A stretch of DNA of 64,000 bases. Source: Nymphaea colorata. Taxonomy: Eukaryota; Streptophyta; Magnoliopsida; Nymphaeales; Nymphaeaceae. The stretch is taken from NCBI RefSeq assembly GCF_008831285.2, contig NC_045140.1, positions 25,872,131-25,936,130 on the forward strand, given 5' to 3'. Each line of letters begins with the position of its first letter. Position 1 is the stretch's first letter. The notes under the pieces are model-generated. The model worked only from the letters and a program-made list of their open reading frames with translations. It was not told the DNA's origin and made no database searches. Made by a program: the position numbers and the translations under genes. Positions 29,349 through 42,680 of the stretch are shown here, one piece after another.

Positions 29349-29544
29349 TTAATGAAAGGGCAAACTGATCATTTTTACATGGAGAAGACTTTGTTACATT
29401 GAAAAGTAGACATTGTTTGCTCATTTGAATATAGTATAACAGTGCTTCTCTTACTATTATTATTATCTCCAAAAGCATGCCAATTTTTTGGTTTTTGCTC
29501 AATTCTATCCTTAAACAATTTCATGAAGGACTCTTATGCAAAAT

Positions 29545-29910
29545 AAACATACTGATAATTAACCACAAGGACCTTAGTGGCATGCCTCAAGGGGCGTAAT
29601 ATGGCTGGTCAAGCAAGCGGGCATGTAAAAGGCATGTAACATGTTCGATTCATGTGGTTACTACTTCTCTGGACCATAAAAAATTGGGATTGAGATACTC
29701 TAATTGATAGACATCCACCTAAGTCCTGATTCAACCGAAGACCTGAAAAGCAATGGAAATATACATATTAAATGTACTGATAATTAACCATAAGGACCTT
29801 ATTGACATGTCTCACGAGGCGCAATATAACTGATCAGGTGGGCATGTAAAAGGGGCGTAGCATGTTCGAATCCTGTGGATACTATTTTTGTGGACCAAAA
29901 AAAGTAGGAG
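29545..29910. repeat. Tandem SINE-like repeat before HCT-like copy 3
   Basis: Two units match 4365-4860: TACTGATAATTAACCACAAG, TATGGCTGGTCAAGC (A-box-like) and GTTCGATTC (B-box-like), and again CTGATCAGGTGG with GTTCGAATCC. Being present upstream of two different array members, it is probably older than the duplication. Confidence 0.4.
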
Positions 29911-29996
29911 GGACCTTCAAATTTTTTTCGAGTAGTAGGTTGTTAACTTTCTGCTCCCCAGAACAACCTTATTGCCATAGATAAGGAAAATTGTAA

Positions 29997-31993
<1,997 letters not shown>

Positions 31994-32180
31994 ATCTTGC
32001 TCCTTGGTTTCCTGGACCTCATGAAGTCGTCTTTGGATTGGTACTCTTCCTTATATGAATCTTCCTTCCACATGAAAATGATGTATCCCTAGCTACTTTT
32101 TTCTTATTTATGTCCTATTTGCTTTGCCTAAACTTGTGTGTTTTTCCTCTTCTTCCTGATTTGAAGTGGAAGATGCCACG

Positions 32181-32190
32181 AATAAATAAA
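32181..32190 (+). promoter_or_regulatory. Candidate poly(A) signals of HCT-like copy 3
   Basis: Two overlapping AATAAA hexamers lie 188 bp after the stop codon, at the position equivalent to 2097-2102. Confidence 0.5.
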
Positions 32191-32299
32191 CAGGCTTGAT
32201 TTTGTCTTGTCTTTGCAATATGTTCTTGTGAATTGAATTCTATATTACATGCAAACGCGTCAGTCATATTACAAAAGTTATTCTCTTGTCACAAAATTG

Positions 32300-33476
32300 A
32301 TCTGGTGAATGTTTTTTCAGGTCGTTCTTAAGTACAGGAAAAAGTGTATTTTGAGAAGAAAAAGTTGTGCTGCTACCAATGTTCAGTTGGTTCTCTCGTT
32401 CATAATTGATTTCAGTTTTCTTCATGTATCTAAACAATAAAAAGACAAAAAAAGAGTTTTGGTTGGCTATTAACGTGCTATTATGCGTTACTTGGATGGG
32501 TCTCCCCTCTCTCGGATCACTCACCGCACGGTAAAGGATTTTCCTTTAGCAATTGTGTTTTCAGTACTGAATGTGGTCCAAAGTTGTATATTTCAAATAT
32601 TTGTTTGGAATTCATCAGAAGCCTCATGAGAAACAATATATTGAGAGCATGTTAACTATTTGTATATGTGTGTTGTAGATGGCACATTTGGATCAGATCT
32701 TTCAGGCGACCCAAATTTGGTAACAAATTTCTTATATAATGCACAATTAGTTATTGAAACTCTTCCCATTATGACAAACTCTAGAAATATTCAAATTCCT
32801 CAGATCCAACCTAAATCGCCTACATTGGCATCCAAGTTCAAGCACAAATGGCATACTTGATGGCAAACCATATAACTCATGATAACAGCAGCAAGAATAA
32901 TCCATAATCATCATACCTTTTTTTCAGACAAATGGGGGGAAAAAATGAACCAACCATATACACACATTCATCCATTTTCAAAATTACTCTAAAGACTTCA
33001 TGCTTAAGTCCACTTTATGCATTCACATCAACTTTATGCTGGCAGGAGTGGAGCAAGGATTTCACCGTTGGGGGGGGCAATGGTCACACGACACACTAAA
33101 CATAACTTTCGAAAATTTTGCACATAGGCTCACGCCTGTTATTTAGAAATTGTACAAGGACCAAACTCACATTTCTGAAAATTTTAATGTGTAAAGTCTT
33201 AATTTTTCAAAACTTGAGGGGACCGTGGCCCCTGCCAACCCACCTTGGTTCCACCCCTGCATGCTGGAATCAAACTTAAGAATCTAGGTGATCAGTTAAG
33301 CAAAAATCCAAAAAGAAAAATAAAAACTTCAGATGACCTCTAAGTCTCATAGAATAACATGTTTGATGTAATCCGCATCCCATGGCTAACTATGATCAGC
33401 TTTTGTAGACTAAAAGCTGTTCCGATATTTTGAATAGATTTATGGAAGACTAACAGAATGTTCCTGTTGCAAAACG
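32300..33476. other. Insertion in the 3' flank of HCT-like copy 3
   Basis: In copies 1 and 2 the stretch ending with CTGGTTGCT runs within tens of bases into GTGTTGGTT(G/C)AGTGGTGCC. Here about 1.15 kb separates the two. The insert contains GGAGTGGAGCAAGGATTT ... GGTTCCACCCCTGC (33048-33260), resembling the end sequence of small elements elsewhere in the window. No gene is seen. Confidence 0.5.
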
Positions 33477-33770
33477 ACCCTGGTGTTGGTTCAGTGTTGC
33501 CTTCTTTTTCTTCTTTACAAGTAAAATTTATGTTTTCGCTGTTGTTAGTTTTTTATATATTATTAAAAAAAAATATTTGTGTTTGATATTCGCTCAAACT
33601 TATAAACGACCCAAGCTCAAGTAGTGTTCAGAACTCGACTTAAGCCCATCTCAAGCCACGTTTGAGATTGGGTTAAGGAAGCCGAGCCGAGCTCAAGCTT
33701 GTCTACCCCGAGCCTGACTCGAGCCCAGCAGCCCTAGCTCGCTCAAGATCTGTGGACCGCTACTTATTTC
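33477..33770. repeat. 3'-flank block of HCT-like copy 3
   Basis: It is a copy of the start of 2220-3024 (TATAAACGACCCAAGCTCAA, then GAAGCCGAGCCGAGCTCAAG), truncated at CGCTACTTAT. Confidence 0.7.
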
Positions 33771-33923
33771 TTTAGCAAATAAGAAATTAAGTTTGTCATG
33801 CTGAAAATTGTGAAACTCTAAGCACCCTTCCAACTATACTTATTATTAGATTGGAGGATTCCTACTATCATGATACGATTTCATAGAAATGAAATTCGTA
33901 AGTACATCGATTTTAGGTGAGAC

Positions 33924-34648
33924 CAATGTTATAAAAGGCGTAGCGTATCGCGTATCGGTCGGGCCGACCTATACGCCGTATCGTAACGTAGCGTAACGTA
34001 TCGTAAAATTATTTTTTAAATTTTAAAAAATATTTAAAAATAAAAAAAATAGACAAAAATTCTCAAAAATCTGAAAACAATGAACAAAAAATCAGAAATC
34101 AAGAAAAATAAAAAATGTATTCAAATATAAAAAAGATCATCATACATAAGAAACATTCATGTGTATACTATCAACAACACATTCAAAAATAAGAAATCAA
34201 ATATTCAAATTAACATAATAAGCATCTATCACAATTTTAAACTTGAAAATTTTATAAAATTTGAGGACTTAGAGTCTTAAGTCTTGGAGTTTTAGGACTT
34301 AGATTACATCAGAATTTTATAAGTTCAAATAAGTACAAAAATATCTCTCAAATCGATGAATCATCGGTTATTTTTTATGAAAATACGCAAAATTTCTCCC
34401 TCCTATGTCTATTGAAGTCTTTAAATACAAGAAGAGAGAGAGGAAGGAGTGTTTAAACTTTTAAAAAATAAATAATTTTATGTTTTCTCCCGTATCGTAC
34501 GATACAGGGGTGTATCGCCCGTATCGTACGATACAGGCCCCGTATCGTACGATACAGGTACGATACGTACGCGTATCGTGTATTGAACACGTATCGTATA
34601 AGTTTCTTCGACCTATACGATCTGTATCGTACGATACGAATAACATTG
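33924..34648. mobile_element. Non-autonomous hAT element with palindromic TATCG repeats
   Basis: Terminal inverted repeats CAATGTTAT and ATAACATTG are bordered by an exact 8-bp duplication, GGTGAGAC, at 33916-33923 and 34649-34656. That length is the signature of hAT transposons. The 725-bp element has no transposase. The 14-bp palindrome GTATCGTACGATAC occurs four times near the right end (34492, 34521, 34542, 34624), and GTATCG or CGTAACG variants cluster at the left end (33940-34010), like subterminal transposase-binding repeats. The AT-rich middle appears empty. Confidence 0.85.
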
Positions 34649-34656
34649 GGTGAGAC

Positions 34657-37600
34657 TATGACCCACAGACTCACTTAAGCCTAGTATTCCACAATGGCCA
34701 CAACTAACTCTTGAAGAGTTTTATGACTAATACTCTCCTAAGACACATGGACTTACTAAAACCATTGTCATAATTAGTCAACACGACTTGGGTGCGGGTG
34801 CGGTGCTGGTGCAGACAACAAAACTACCTGTGTCAAAAGACCATGAAAGTCCAATTCTTTTGTTGCAAAAAAAGAAGTTACAAAAGATTTTCCCTACCTC
34901 TCTATCTCCTTTCTTTCTCTACTTACGTGGTGATAGGACTCCCTCGACATTGAGAAGTATGGCAATGGGCACTTACAATGGAAGAAGAGAAACTCTGTAG
35001 ATTAGATTCAGATCAAATATCCTAAGAAACTACTTTAAATGAGTCAGATATGACAAGAGACTAAACATCTTAATAAGAAATTTGATTAAAGTTGGTTATA
35101 AGGCATGATATCTAATCAGATTTGGGTTTGCAGTTTTAAATAAATATCAGATCCGATAGTAAAGCATTAATATGGCCAGTTATACAATTTTTTTGTATAT
35201 CCAATTATCTATACATTTTGAATCTTGGTTCTTAACATATCATAATTCCGCACCAAATTTGGTTGCAAATTTATCAGGGATTTTAGGTCAGATCCAGTCT
35301 GAATTAAAGAATCGAATTCAACTATGACATAATTTTTTCTTCATTTGCATTCATGTTTGAATTATGTCGTCAGCAAATCGTGACAGACTTGGCAGGGTAA
35401 AGGCCTCCTAGTGCGATCCACCATCTTTAGCAACGCATCCATGTCATGAAGCTCCCAACAATTAGTTCTGACATTGTGTCATATATGAATCAAAAGAATT
35501 GACAGGTTTATCAGTCAATTATGATTGTGCAGAAAAATCTCATATGTTTGAAAGCAAGAAACTAAGAATTTTTCACTTCAAGAAAGCAGAACCAACCACC
35601 CCGCACCTAAGCATCGTGCCCTTAAATTAAGAACCAACATATAAATGCCAGCTACACTACAAAAAGGGGAAATATCGAAATTTTGAGCTTAAAACTAGGA
35701 ACATGTGTTTGGGTCAAATACTTGTCTAAAGCAAAGACAGGACAAGTATTCCAACTTTATTATCACAAAAAATGAAACAAAAGACAATAACCTTGTCACC
35801 ATTTAGACTTGCAGAAAGCACTGACCTCTTAAGAGAAATAGAAGCTCGTACATTCTTGCGTGCAGCATGTTCCTCCAGAGGACCTGAAATTCCAAGGATA
35901 AAAATGATATCATGGATTAGGAAAAGGCGAATCACCCAGAGAATGACAGTGAGAAGCAAACGCAAACAGTGATATGCTCCAAGACAAATCCTTCAAAAAC
36001 GCACTTCTCTATGCACAAACGTGGAGGATTTAACCTGCCCCGATGTTAATAGACACAGATTTTCCAGCACCTTTCTGTTTCCATTTGTGGTTAGAGAAGA
36101 TATCTAATTTACTGTTGAGAAATTTGTATTAACGGTACAACCTGAAGTTGTTTGGTCAATTTCATTACAAAAGGAAGCTGCCTGAATGATAATTGATAAG
36201 GGAAACATGAATACAGAAGGTCTCAACATGTAAGTAGTCAAACTGTAAGTGTGCCATTGATATGAGGACACAAAGACCAGAAAACATAGTGAATTGCATG
36301 CTTTGGTATGTGAAAGTTAAATGTTAGACAGCCATGGCTATGCATACTTGACAGAAAAGATCAATATTTGCTAGGTCCTTGCACTCCACTCACCATACGG
36401 ATTAGTTATTTGTCTTTGCCACGAATTCCCATGGAATGAAGTTATGAACATTAGTTCTGACACATCTGTGAACCAGATTTATGAACCAGATTTATCAAGC
36501 ACAAACGTTGATGATGCCTGTGATCTTAATAACACTGAACACGTTCCCAGACACGAATTGTTATACAACATGCAAAGGCACTAACATGGACAAGCATGTA
36601 TCTGAGCTTCTTCCACAATTTTGTGCTCCACCTGAATGTGAAGGTGTCTAGATCATCAATAATCCAAGGCCGAGGCAGCAAATTTTTGCAACTTGACAAA
36701 AAAAATATCCCATCTTTTGCATACATCATTGCAAGCATCAATAGTGATAGATTGATATTTGTGACGAAGGAGTTCACAATCTATCTTTTATAAATCTCAA
36801 AATCAATAACAGACAGCAAAAAGCTAAATAAGAAGGGAAAAGGCACAATATGACAAAAGTATCTTTGGAGCAAGACCAAAATATGAAATATAATTAGTAA
36901 CATTAAATCAGATTTTCTTTACAAGATTTTAGAAGCTTTGAAATTCAAGCCTTTCATTCCATTATCTTGAGAAGTATATGCATGATCTTTCTATCAACAT
37001 ATCATACAAATAAAGCAAGCATATGCACAAAGACAGCAAATTCATGCTTGGATATGTGATCCTTATCAACTTGAATACCAGACAAAGGCTACCTTACCTT
37101 GACACATGAGGTGTAGGTGCTACTGCAGACACCCTTGAACATCAACTCTCCTTGAAAGATTACAAAATGTGTCTGTCCATTGGATCGAAGAAATGCTCTA
37201 AATAACTTGAAGACAAAAAAAATTACATACGTGATGATGAAAGCACTCTAGATGTTCCTACGTCCATTCAAACAGATCTTCCTCTGTGTAAGCAAAAATC
37301 TGAAGTTGCCCACACCAATCCCTCGAGGTTCCTTTATTTTCAATTAATATATTTAAATGTTTGGTCCGTTATGTATATGAGTGCCCCTTCGGACATGAAA
37401 ATCTGTGAAGGGTGCCCCCTCCAGAAAATTTTTCTGGCTCCGCACTGCTTCTGGCCTGTGGCAAAGCAGCCATCAATTATGCAAGTCAAGCAGATGCTTC
37501 ATCCAGAGTAACATCTCCATGATAACTTCAATGAAAATAACTCCTTTCAATACAGCACCATATATGACACAGATTCATAGCCCATCTATCCAATCACGAC

Positions 37601-38453
37601 TTTCCAGCTTGGTCACACACTATGAGCTCATGAATCATGACATAGGTTTTACAAAGAATCCATGAATGCTGATGCCGTTACAGACTACAATCAAGTGATT
37701 ATACTGAATTGTGTTTAAACTTAGAGAATGCTGTAAAGAGAAAGTTTTGCTCTTTAAAGTTTATATATTACATAAGCAATACTTCACGGCTATCAGGATA
37801 AAGCAGGCCTGAAAACAGTTGCGTGAAGGAATAAATCACCCTTAAATCATGAACCTCAAAGTGCCAATAAAATTAACCACAGAACACCTTCATGCTCCCA
37901 GGAGTTAGGAAAACAAGATAAGTTAAAACGTAAAAGAAAGAGAAAAAAGAATCCAAAGACAGGTTTATAGTTAATTGTTATGCACCCGGTCAGCACTATG
38001 CCCACAATAACAATTAAGAGAAAAAAATAAAGAGCGAATCCAGGAAGAACGAACAAAATCCTTAATTGAACTGAAATCTACAGAAACCAAGATTGACAGG
38101 ACACAGCTTGAGCTGAAATCTACAGAAGCCAAGGCTGACAGGACATAAAGATTAGCATTTCCAACACCAAGGGATTCCATTGCAATCGAATACTATAGCC
38201 TAACACTTATAGACTGTCGATACTATCCACGTAAAGAAAAAAATCATGAATTCAACACACAATTTAACAACGAAACTACCAACTCCAAACAACAAAAAGA
38301 AAAACGCAGGGATCGCCGTCAACAAAAACCACAATAAGAACAAGACATAATGAGTTCCAAAACAGAAAGAGAAATGTACTTGCACTGTCAACATCTCCAA
38401 CAAATGTTCAATGATACATAAAAGCAAAATATACACGTAATAATCAAATGGGA
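34657..38453. other. Long gene-free stretch
   Basis: No coding region, RNA gene or complete element was recognised in this 3.8 kb. A short piece near 37396-37445 (GTGCCCCCTCCAGAAAATTTTTCTGGCTCCGC) resembles the ends of small hAT-type elements. The part next to 38453 will contain the 3' UTR of the RCI2 gene on the - strand, but its end was not identified. Confidence 0.5.
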
Positions 38454-38791
38454 CTAAGCCACTATAGGCTGATAATAGTCATAACGGTATCTATCATGAT
38501 TGATGACGACGATGGCGTAAACAGCGTAAATGATCCCAGGAAGGTAACCCAATATTGTTAGCAGCAAACAGATCCAGAATTCCACCTGCAAATACAATTG
38601 CACCATCAAATTTTGGGAAAAAAAATTAACTGAAACGAGAAAAAGGCTCTAGAAATTGAAAAAAAAAATTGGGAAAAACTGATCCGCCTTACCCGGCATC
38701 CATGACGCAGGAAGACACCTAACGGCGGGAGCACTATCGCGATCAAGACCTCGAGGAAAATGAGCGCTCTGAGCCTCCTTTCCGGATCCAT
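38454..38791 (-). CDS. RCI2/PMP3-family small membrane protein (UPF0057)
   Basis: Two - strand exons, 38791-38693 and 38585-38454, join in phase 0 (TGCCGG|GTAAGG ... TTTGCAG|GTGGAA) to encode 76 residues. The first membrane segment (about residues 9-27) carries the family hallmark AIVLPPLGVFLRHGC, and the second (about 36-58) carries VEFWICLLLTILGYLPGIIY. The tail, about 18 residues and Tyr/Asp-rich (NHDRYRYDYYQPIVA), marks the longer, C-terminally extended subgroup; classic RCI2A-like members end at about 54 residues. The family consists of plasma-membrane peptides, often cold-, salt- or ABA-induced, that influence membrane potential and ion balance. Which stimulus controls this member cannot be read here. 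The intron is 107 bp. The longer ORF read upstream is 5' UTR without an in-frame family match. Confidence 0.92.
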
Positions 38792-39180
38792 CCTGTCCCT
38801 TGAGGACGAAGAAACGAAGCGGATGGATCTCGCCGCACCGCGGTGGAGACACGAAATCCCCTTCAAACTTTTTCCCGGGGAACAGCGGTCGAACAGGACA
38901 GAGCCGACTAAAAGAGGTGTCAAACCGACCAATTCAGATCAGGGATCCACATTCAACTCGAACGGGTTTTACCAAATTCGAGTTAACCCCACCCCGTGTG
39001 CCGTCAACGCTTTCTTCGCGGTTCACCAATCACCAGTCTCCGCAGGACGCAAGCAAAACGAAAACGAATCGGATCCTATGAATGAATCCAGCTTTTCACC
39101 AAGAACCATTACAGATCCAAAACCTACGTCGAAGCATTATCGGAAAATCTGTGAAGCTTTTTATGTAGGGTATACACTAT
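38792..39180 (-). promoter_or_regulatory. 5' UTR and promoter region of the RCI2-type gene
   Basis: It is GC-richer than its surroundings and lies directly upstream of the - strand start codon. No TATA box could be assigned with confidence. A Harbinger-type MITE begins at its far end (39183). Confidence 0.4.
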
Positions 39181-39182
39181 TA

Positions 39183-39629
39183 AAAGGGTATTTGATGATG
39201 TTGGAATTGTAGAATTTTATAATTTATTTTTTTATTTTTTTATGAAATGAGAATTTCATTATCAAACAAAAAAGTTTGTTTCCGGACTCATTATTGAATC
39301 AAAATTTTTTGGAATTGTGAACCTACCTTAGGGCAATTTAAAAAATTTTCATTTTTCCTTAAGGACCATTTGCTCACCTTGAATTTTGATTCTAAAATTA
39401 AAATTCTAGAAACAATTATCAAACTTTCCATAAAACATGTCATGATAGTTTTAATTCATTAATCTGGAATTTTAATTCTTTGATTATCAAACACGGTGTT
39501 TTAAATTTTGGAATTAAAATTCTAGACTATCAAACACAATGGGATACTAGAACTAGAATTTTCATTTAAATTTCAGTTTGAAGTAGAAGTTTATTTCAGG
39601 AATCAAAATTCAAGGCTGACAAATGCCCC
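39183..39629. mobile_element. MITE-like element, TTA target duplication
   Basis: AAAGGGTATTTGATGATG at the left pairs with CTGACAAATGCCCC at the right. TTA flanks both ends (39180-39182, 39630-39632). Internal TTAAGGACCATTTG (about 39358) and ATCAAACACAATGGG (about 39532) hint at a second element nested inside. The GGAATTTTAATTC strings are typical of this MITE type. Confidence 0.55.
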
Positions 39630-39846
39630 TTACTTACAATTTAAAAAAACATTTGCTTCTTTCTGAATTTTCTTCTTGTCAGCCTCATTTCATGGGCAAC
39701 TGCCAAGGAGAAACTTCCACTTCAATCGTATCATGTGAATTCATTTCTTGACTTAATCTTCCTTTTCACCGATAGCTGTTAAGGAGAAACTTCTAATCTA
39801 TGGCAAAACTTCACTGAAGTTGGGTAGCCTCTTTCTAGGCTCTTTA

Positions 39847-40055
39847 GGGGTGTTTGATGGTTTGGAATTTTGATTCAAAATGAAAATTCCAGGATCTTAA
39901 TTCATCCTCCTTAAACTGGAACGGAATCATAATTTCATATTGCAGTTTCTTAATTCCAAAAACAAAATACGTTGTTTGTTCAATAATTCTAATTTCTTAA
40001 AAAGTTTACCATTTTGATTCTAAAATTCCATGATTCTAAGTATATCAAACATCCC
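39847..40055. mobile_element. Tourist-like MITE
   Basis: This 209-bp element has GGGGTGTTTGATGGTTTGGA at the left and TATATCAAACATCCC at the right. It is preceded by TTA and followed by TGA, which may be a decayed target duplication. The GTTTGAT core matches the ends of the larger Harbinger-like elements at 22580 and 28381. Confidence 0.65.
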
Positions 40056-41160
40056 TGACTGTTGAGAAGATGCTGATCTTGATTGCGAATTCGATCAAAC
40101 TCCATCCACATGGTCTCTTCATATATTATTGATCAGATTCCATGTGCCAAACCAACTAAATTTTCTTCGGTCATAAACAAAACCCCTGAATTTGAGGCCG
40201 ACTGAACCACCATTTTTGTCATGCTCCGGTGACTTCCGACAGCAATTTTCGTTCCACAGCAAAGTCAAAAGAAGTCGGTTCATGAATCGTACTAAGTATG
40301 TTTTACCTCATATAATGATTTTAATGAAGTTGGTAGTTCTTGTTTCATGCTTTCCATTATTGAAGATGCTGATTTTGGTTGGTAGTTGGGTCGGCCATGT
40401 GGTTGGCCTGATCCGATGTGGCTACCCAAGTGCAATTTTGCAATCGAATCCACTTGAGTTGGCGTCAAGGCTGGGCATCAGACCGGTACCTGATTGGCTG
40501 GTCCGGGCTCAGGCTCAGGTTTCGGATGTTAGGCCGGGCTCGGGCGACAGTCACAGGCTGTGGCTTGGCCCGAGACTGACTCTTTATTGAACCTGACCAG
40601 GCTGAACCAATGTGCAGCCTTAATTGGGCTCACATGGCCAGACCGGACCCAAATTCCAACCAAGATTGGCATCTTTTCAAAAGTAAAAGACACAGAAGGA
40701 GACTTACCAACTTCAGGAACATCATTATATTAAAATATACTGGTTCCGTAGAACCATGTACTAAGTTTTTTTTCAAGAAAAAGAGAGGGGATTGGGAGCT
40801 TTGCTGCATCAATGTCAGCCTTTGCTGATCAGAATAGCGCAAAAGTTGTCCTAGAAACAAATGTTTTTAATCCTTTGCAGGATGTCAGCCTTATCAAACA
40901 TGTTTTGAGATCCATTGTTCAATATCGGGCCATGGTCTGCCAGTTCTTCCCAAGTTTGTTCGACGTGTGGAGAGCATGTTTGCTAATTTCCTTTTATCAA
41001 ATGGACCAGGTCCAAGATGTGTCTGCGAAATATGAAGGAGATTGGCACTCGCAAAATCAAGATACCAACATAACATTGCTCACCTTGTGTTTTTGGCTTG
41101 CAGGGCTCTTAACAATGTGTAGTTTGATGTAGTAAGGTGGAAATGCCTTCGTCCTGTGGG
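40056..41160. other. Gene-free stretch with low-complexity ORFs
   Basis: A 132-codon ORF (40192-40590) passes through a repeat-like GGGCTCAGGCTCAGGTTTCG tract and matches no family that I recognise. It is not supported as a gene. Confidence 0.4.
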
Positions 41161-41275
41161 GCATAGCACAACTGGGCGACTAAGCGGCTCATACTCAAAG
41201 GATCCATAGTCCATACTCAAGGGGTTTGAGGTTCGAACCTCGTTGTTGTTATACTTTGGTGTGTTGCTTTTTTAG
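41161..41275 (+). repeat. tRNA-like SINE head
   Basis: TAGCACAACTGGG (41164-41176) approximates a pol III A box, and GGTTCGAACCT (41230-41240) is a near-perfect B box. The spacing exceeds that of a real tRNA because of a local CCATACTCAA duplication. No acceptor stem is formed, so this is a SINE relic rather than a tRNA gene. Confidence 0.45.
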
Positions 41276-41299
41276 GCTGCAAACAACAGCAACTGTGAC

Positions 41300-41402
41300 A
41301 CCTAAGTTAAAGGATGTACTGTAGGTTCACCTATACCCCGAATTAAGCCACCCGAGTTGAAGGATGCATTGTAGGTTTGCCTATACCCCGAATTAACCCA
41401 TA
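41300..41402. repeat. Two-copy tandem repeat, about 55 bp
   Basis: The unit GAGTTGAAGGATGCATTGTAGG ... CCTATACCCCGAATTAA occurs twice with a few changes (start points near 41304 and 41356). Confidence 0.75.
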
Positions 41403-42568
41403 ACTTTGAAAGCATAAAGCCTTAGGAATTTTACGTTTTCCGTGAATAAGTTTCTAAAATTAATAAAGAAAAAAAGTTCACACAATTATTTTAGATACTA
41501 ATATAAAAGCTAACTACTTAGGATATAAACAATCATGCATTTTGCTACGTAAGGATGTTGATTCAAATTAATGAACTTAAATTTTGCCTTTATTGCAGGT
41601 AGTTTTAGTGTTTTTTGTAATATACCAAGTTAAATTAGTAAGTAATAACCTAAGGTTAATTGAAAGAAGAGTTTTTTCTTATCAATGACACAAAATTGGT
41701 GTGATTATCAGCATTCTTAAAATCTCACAAAATTGCTGAACGCGGAAGGTCATCCTAAACTCAAAATATCTTATGCAAAAGATACATCTTTCTAATCTTA
41801 CTTGCCCGTAAAATTGTAGGTTAGGTAAAAGAAGCAAGAAAATAAAACCTCCTCCTGGCTAGCTAGTTAACCGTCGATATCTGATATATATCTAAAAATT
41901 ATTATACTTCATTTATTGTAATAAGCAACAAAGTTATAGTTGGTATGCACCAAGTAAATATCACTACGGTCCTGGCCGAGCTAGAAATTTAGAAATAACT
42001 CTGAATTACATGAATCCAATATTTGTGGCAAAATATCCAAATAATAGAAATTAAGCTCAAAACATTGTGGCTCCCAAATTGAAGGACATCTATCTCTCTA
42101 CAACTTTTTACCTTCTTTTCAGATGACATAACATCGCATGTCATCTCTATTGAAACTTTTGCTGGTGTTCATAGTAGAAACTCGAGGGTTAACAATACTT
42201 GATTGTTTCCGGGATCGCCAGTGTTATAAATATCAGTTTTCGTCGTGTATCAAAAATCTGAACAAGTACTATCGGCCTATACATATATCAGCCACAACAA
42301 ATTAAGTAACAAATAAAAATATTCGTTACTGATTTTGGTAGTATATTAGATTACGCTTCGAATCAGCCGATAGACACCCATTTATCTAATATAGAGGTTT
42401 GTATTTGCTGATACTTTAAAATGGCGTTTGATAATAATAACATTATGCTTTTGGAATACATGCATCAGGAACATCATGTTCATGCTTTTAGAGAACGAGT
42501 TGTGGTCATGTCCGATAATTTCAATTGTTGGATTTAAGAATAACATACTTAATTTTAAGATGTTCCTT
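41403..42568. other. Gene-free stretch
   Basis: AT-rich DNA in which I recognise no gene or element. Confidence 0.4.
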
Positions 42569-42680
42569 AAGGGGCCGTTTGGCAACAGTAACAAGGATAA
42601 TGAAATAATGTAACACATTGTTTCATGAAGAGGCGGATTCAGAACTATAATAGTGTGTTACTGTTGTCCAAACAGCCTTT
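42569..42680. mobile_element. Short MITE with 25-bp inverted ends
   Basis: AAGGGGCCGTTTGGCAACAG plus TAACA at the left is the near-exact inverse of TGTTACTGTTGTCCAAACAG plus CCTTT at the right. The whole element is about 110 bp. TTAA-type sequence flanks it (CCTTAA and TTTTAA), in line with a Tourist/Harbinger insertion site. Confidence 0.7.

Noticed and set aside
35826-35883. Possible 58-bp exon on the - strand (TTTCAG|GTCCTC ... AAGAG|GTCAGT)
   Set aside because: The splice sites look acceptable, but no neighbouring exons, open reading frame or known family could be linked to it.
40192-40590. 132-codon ORF on the + strand
   Set aside because: Its second half is a translated GGGCTCAGG-type repeat tract, and no homologous family was recognised.
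41161-41245. tRNA gene
   Set aside because: The B box is good, but the arms do not fold into a cloverleaf and the A-to-B spacing is too long, so it is called as a SINE-like relic.
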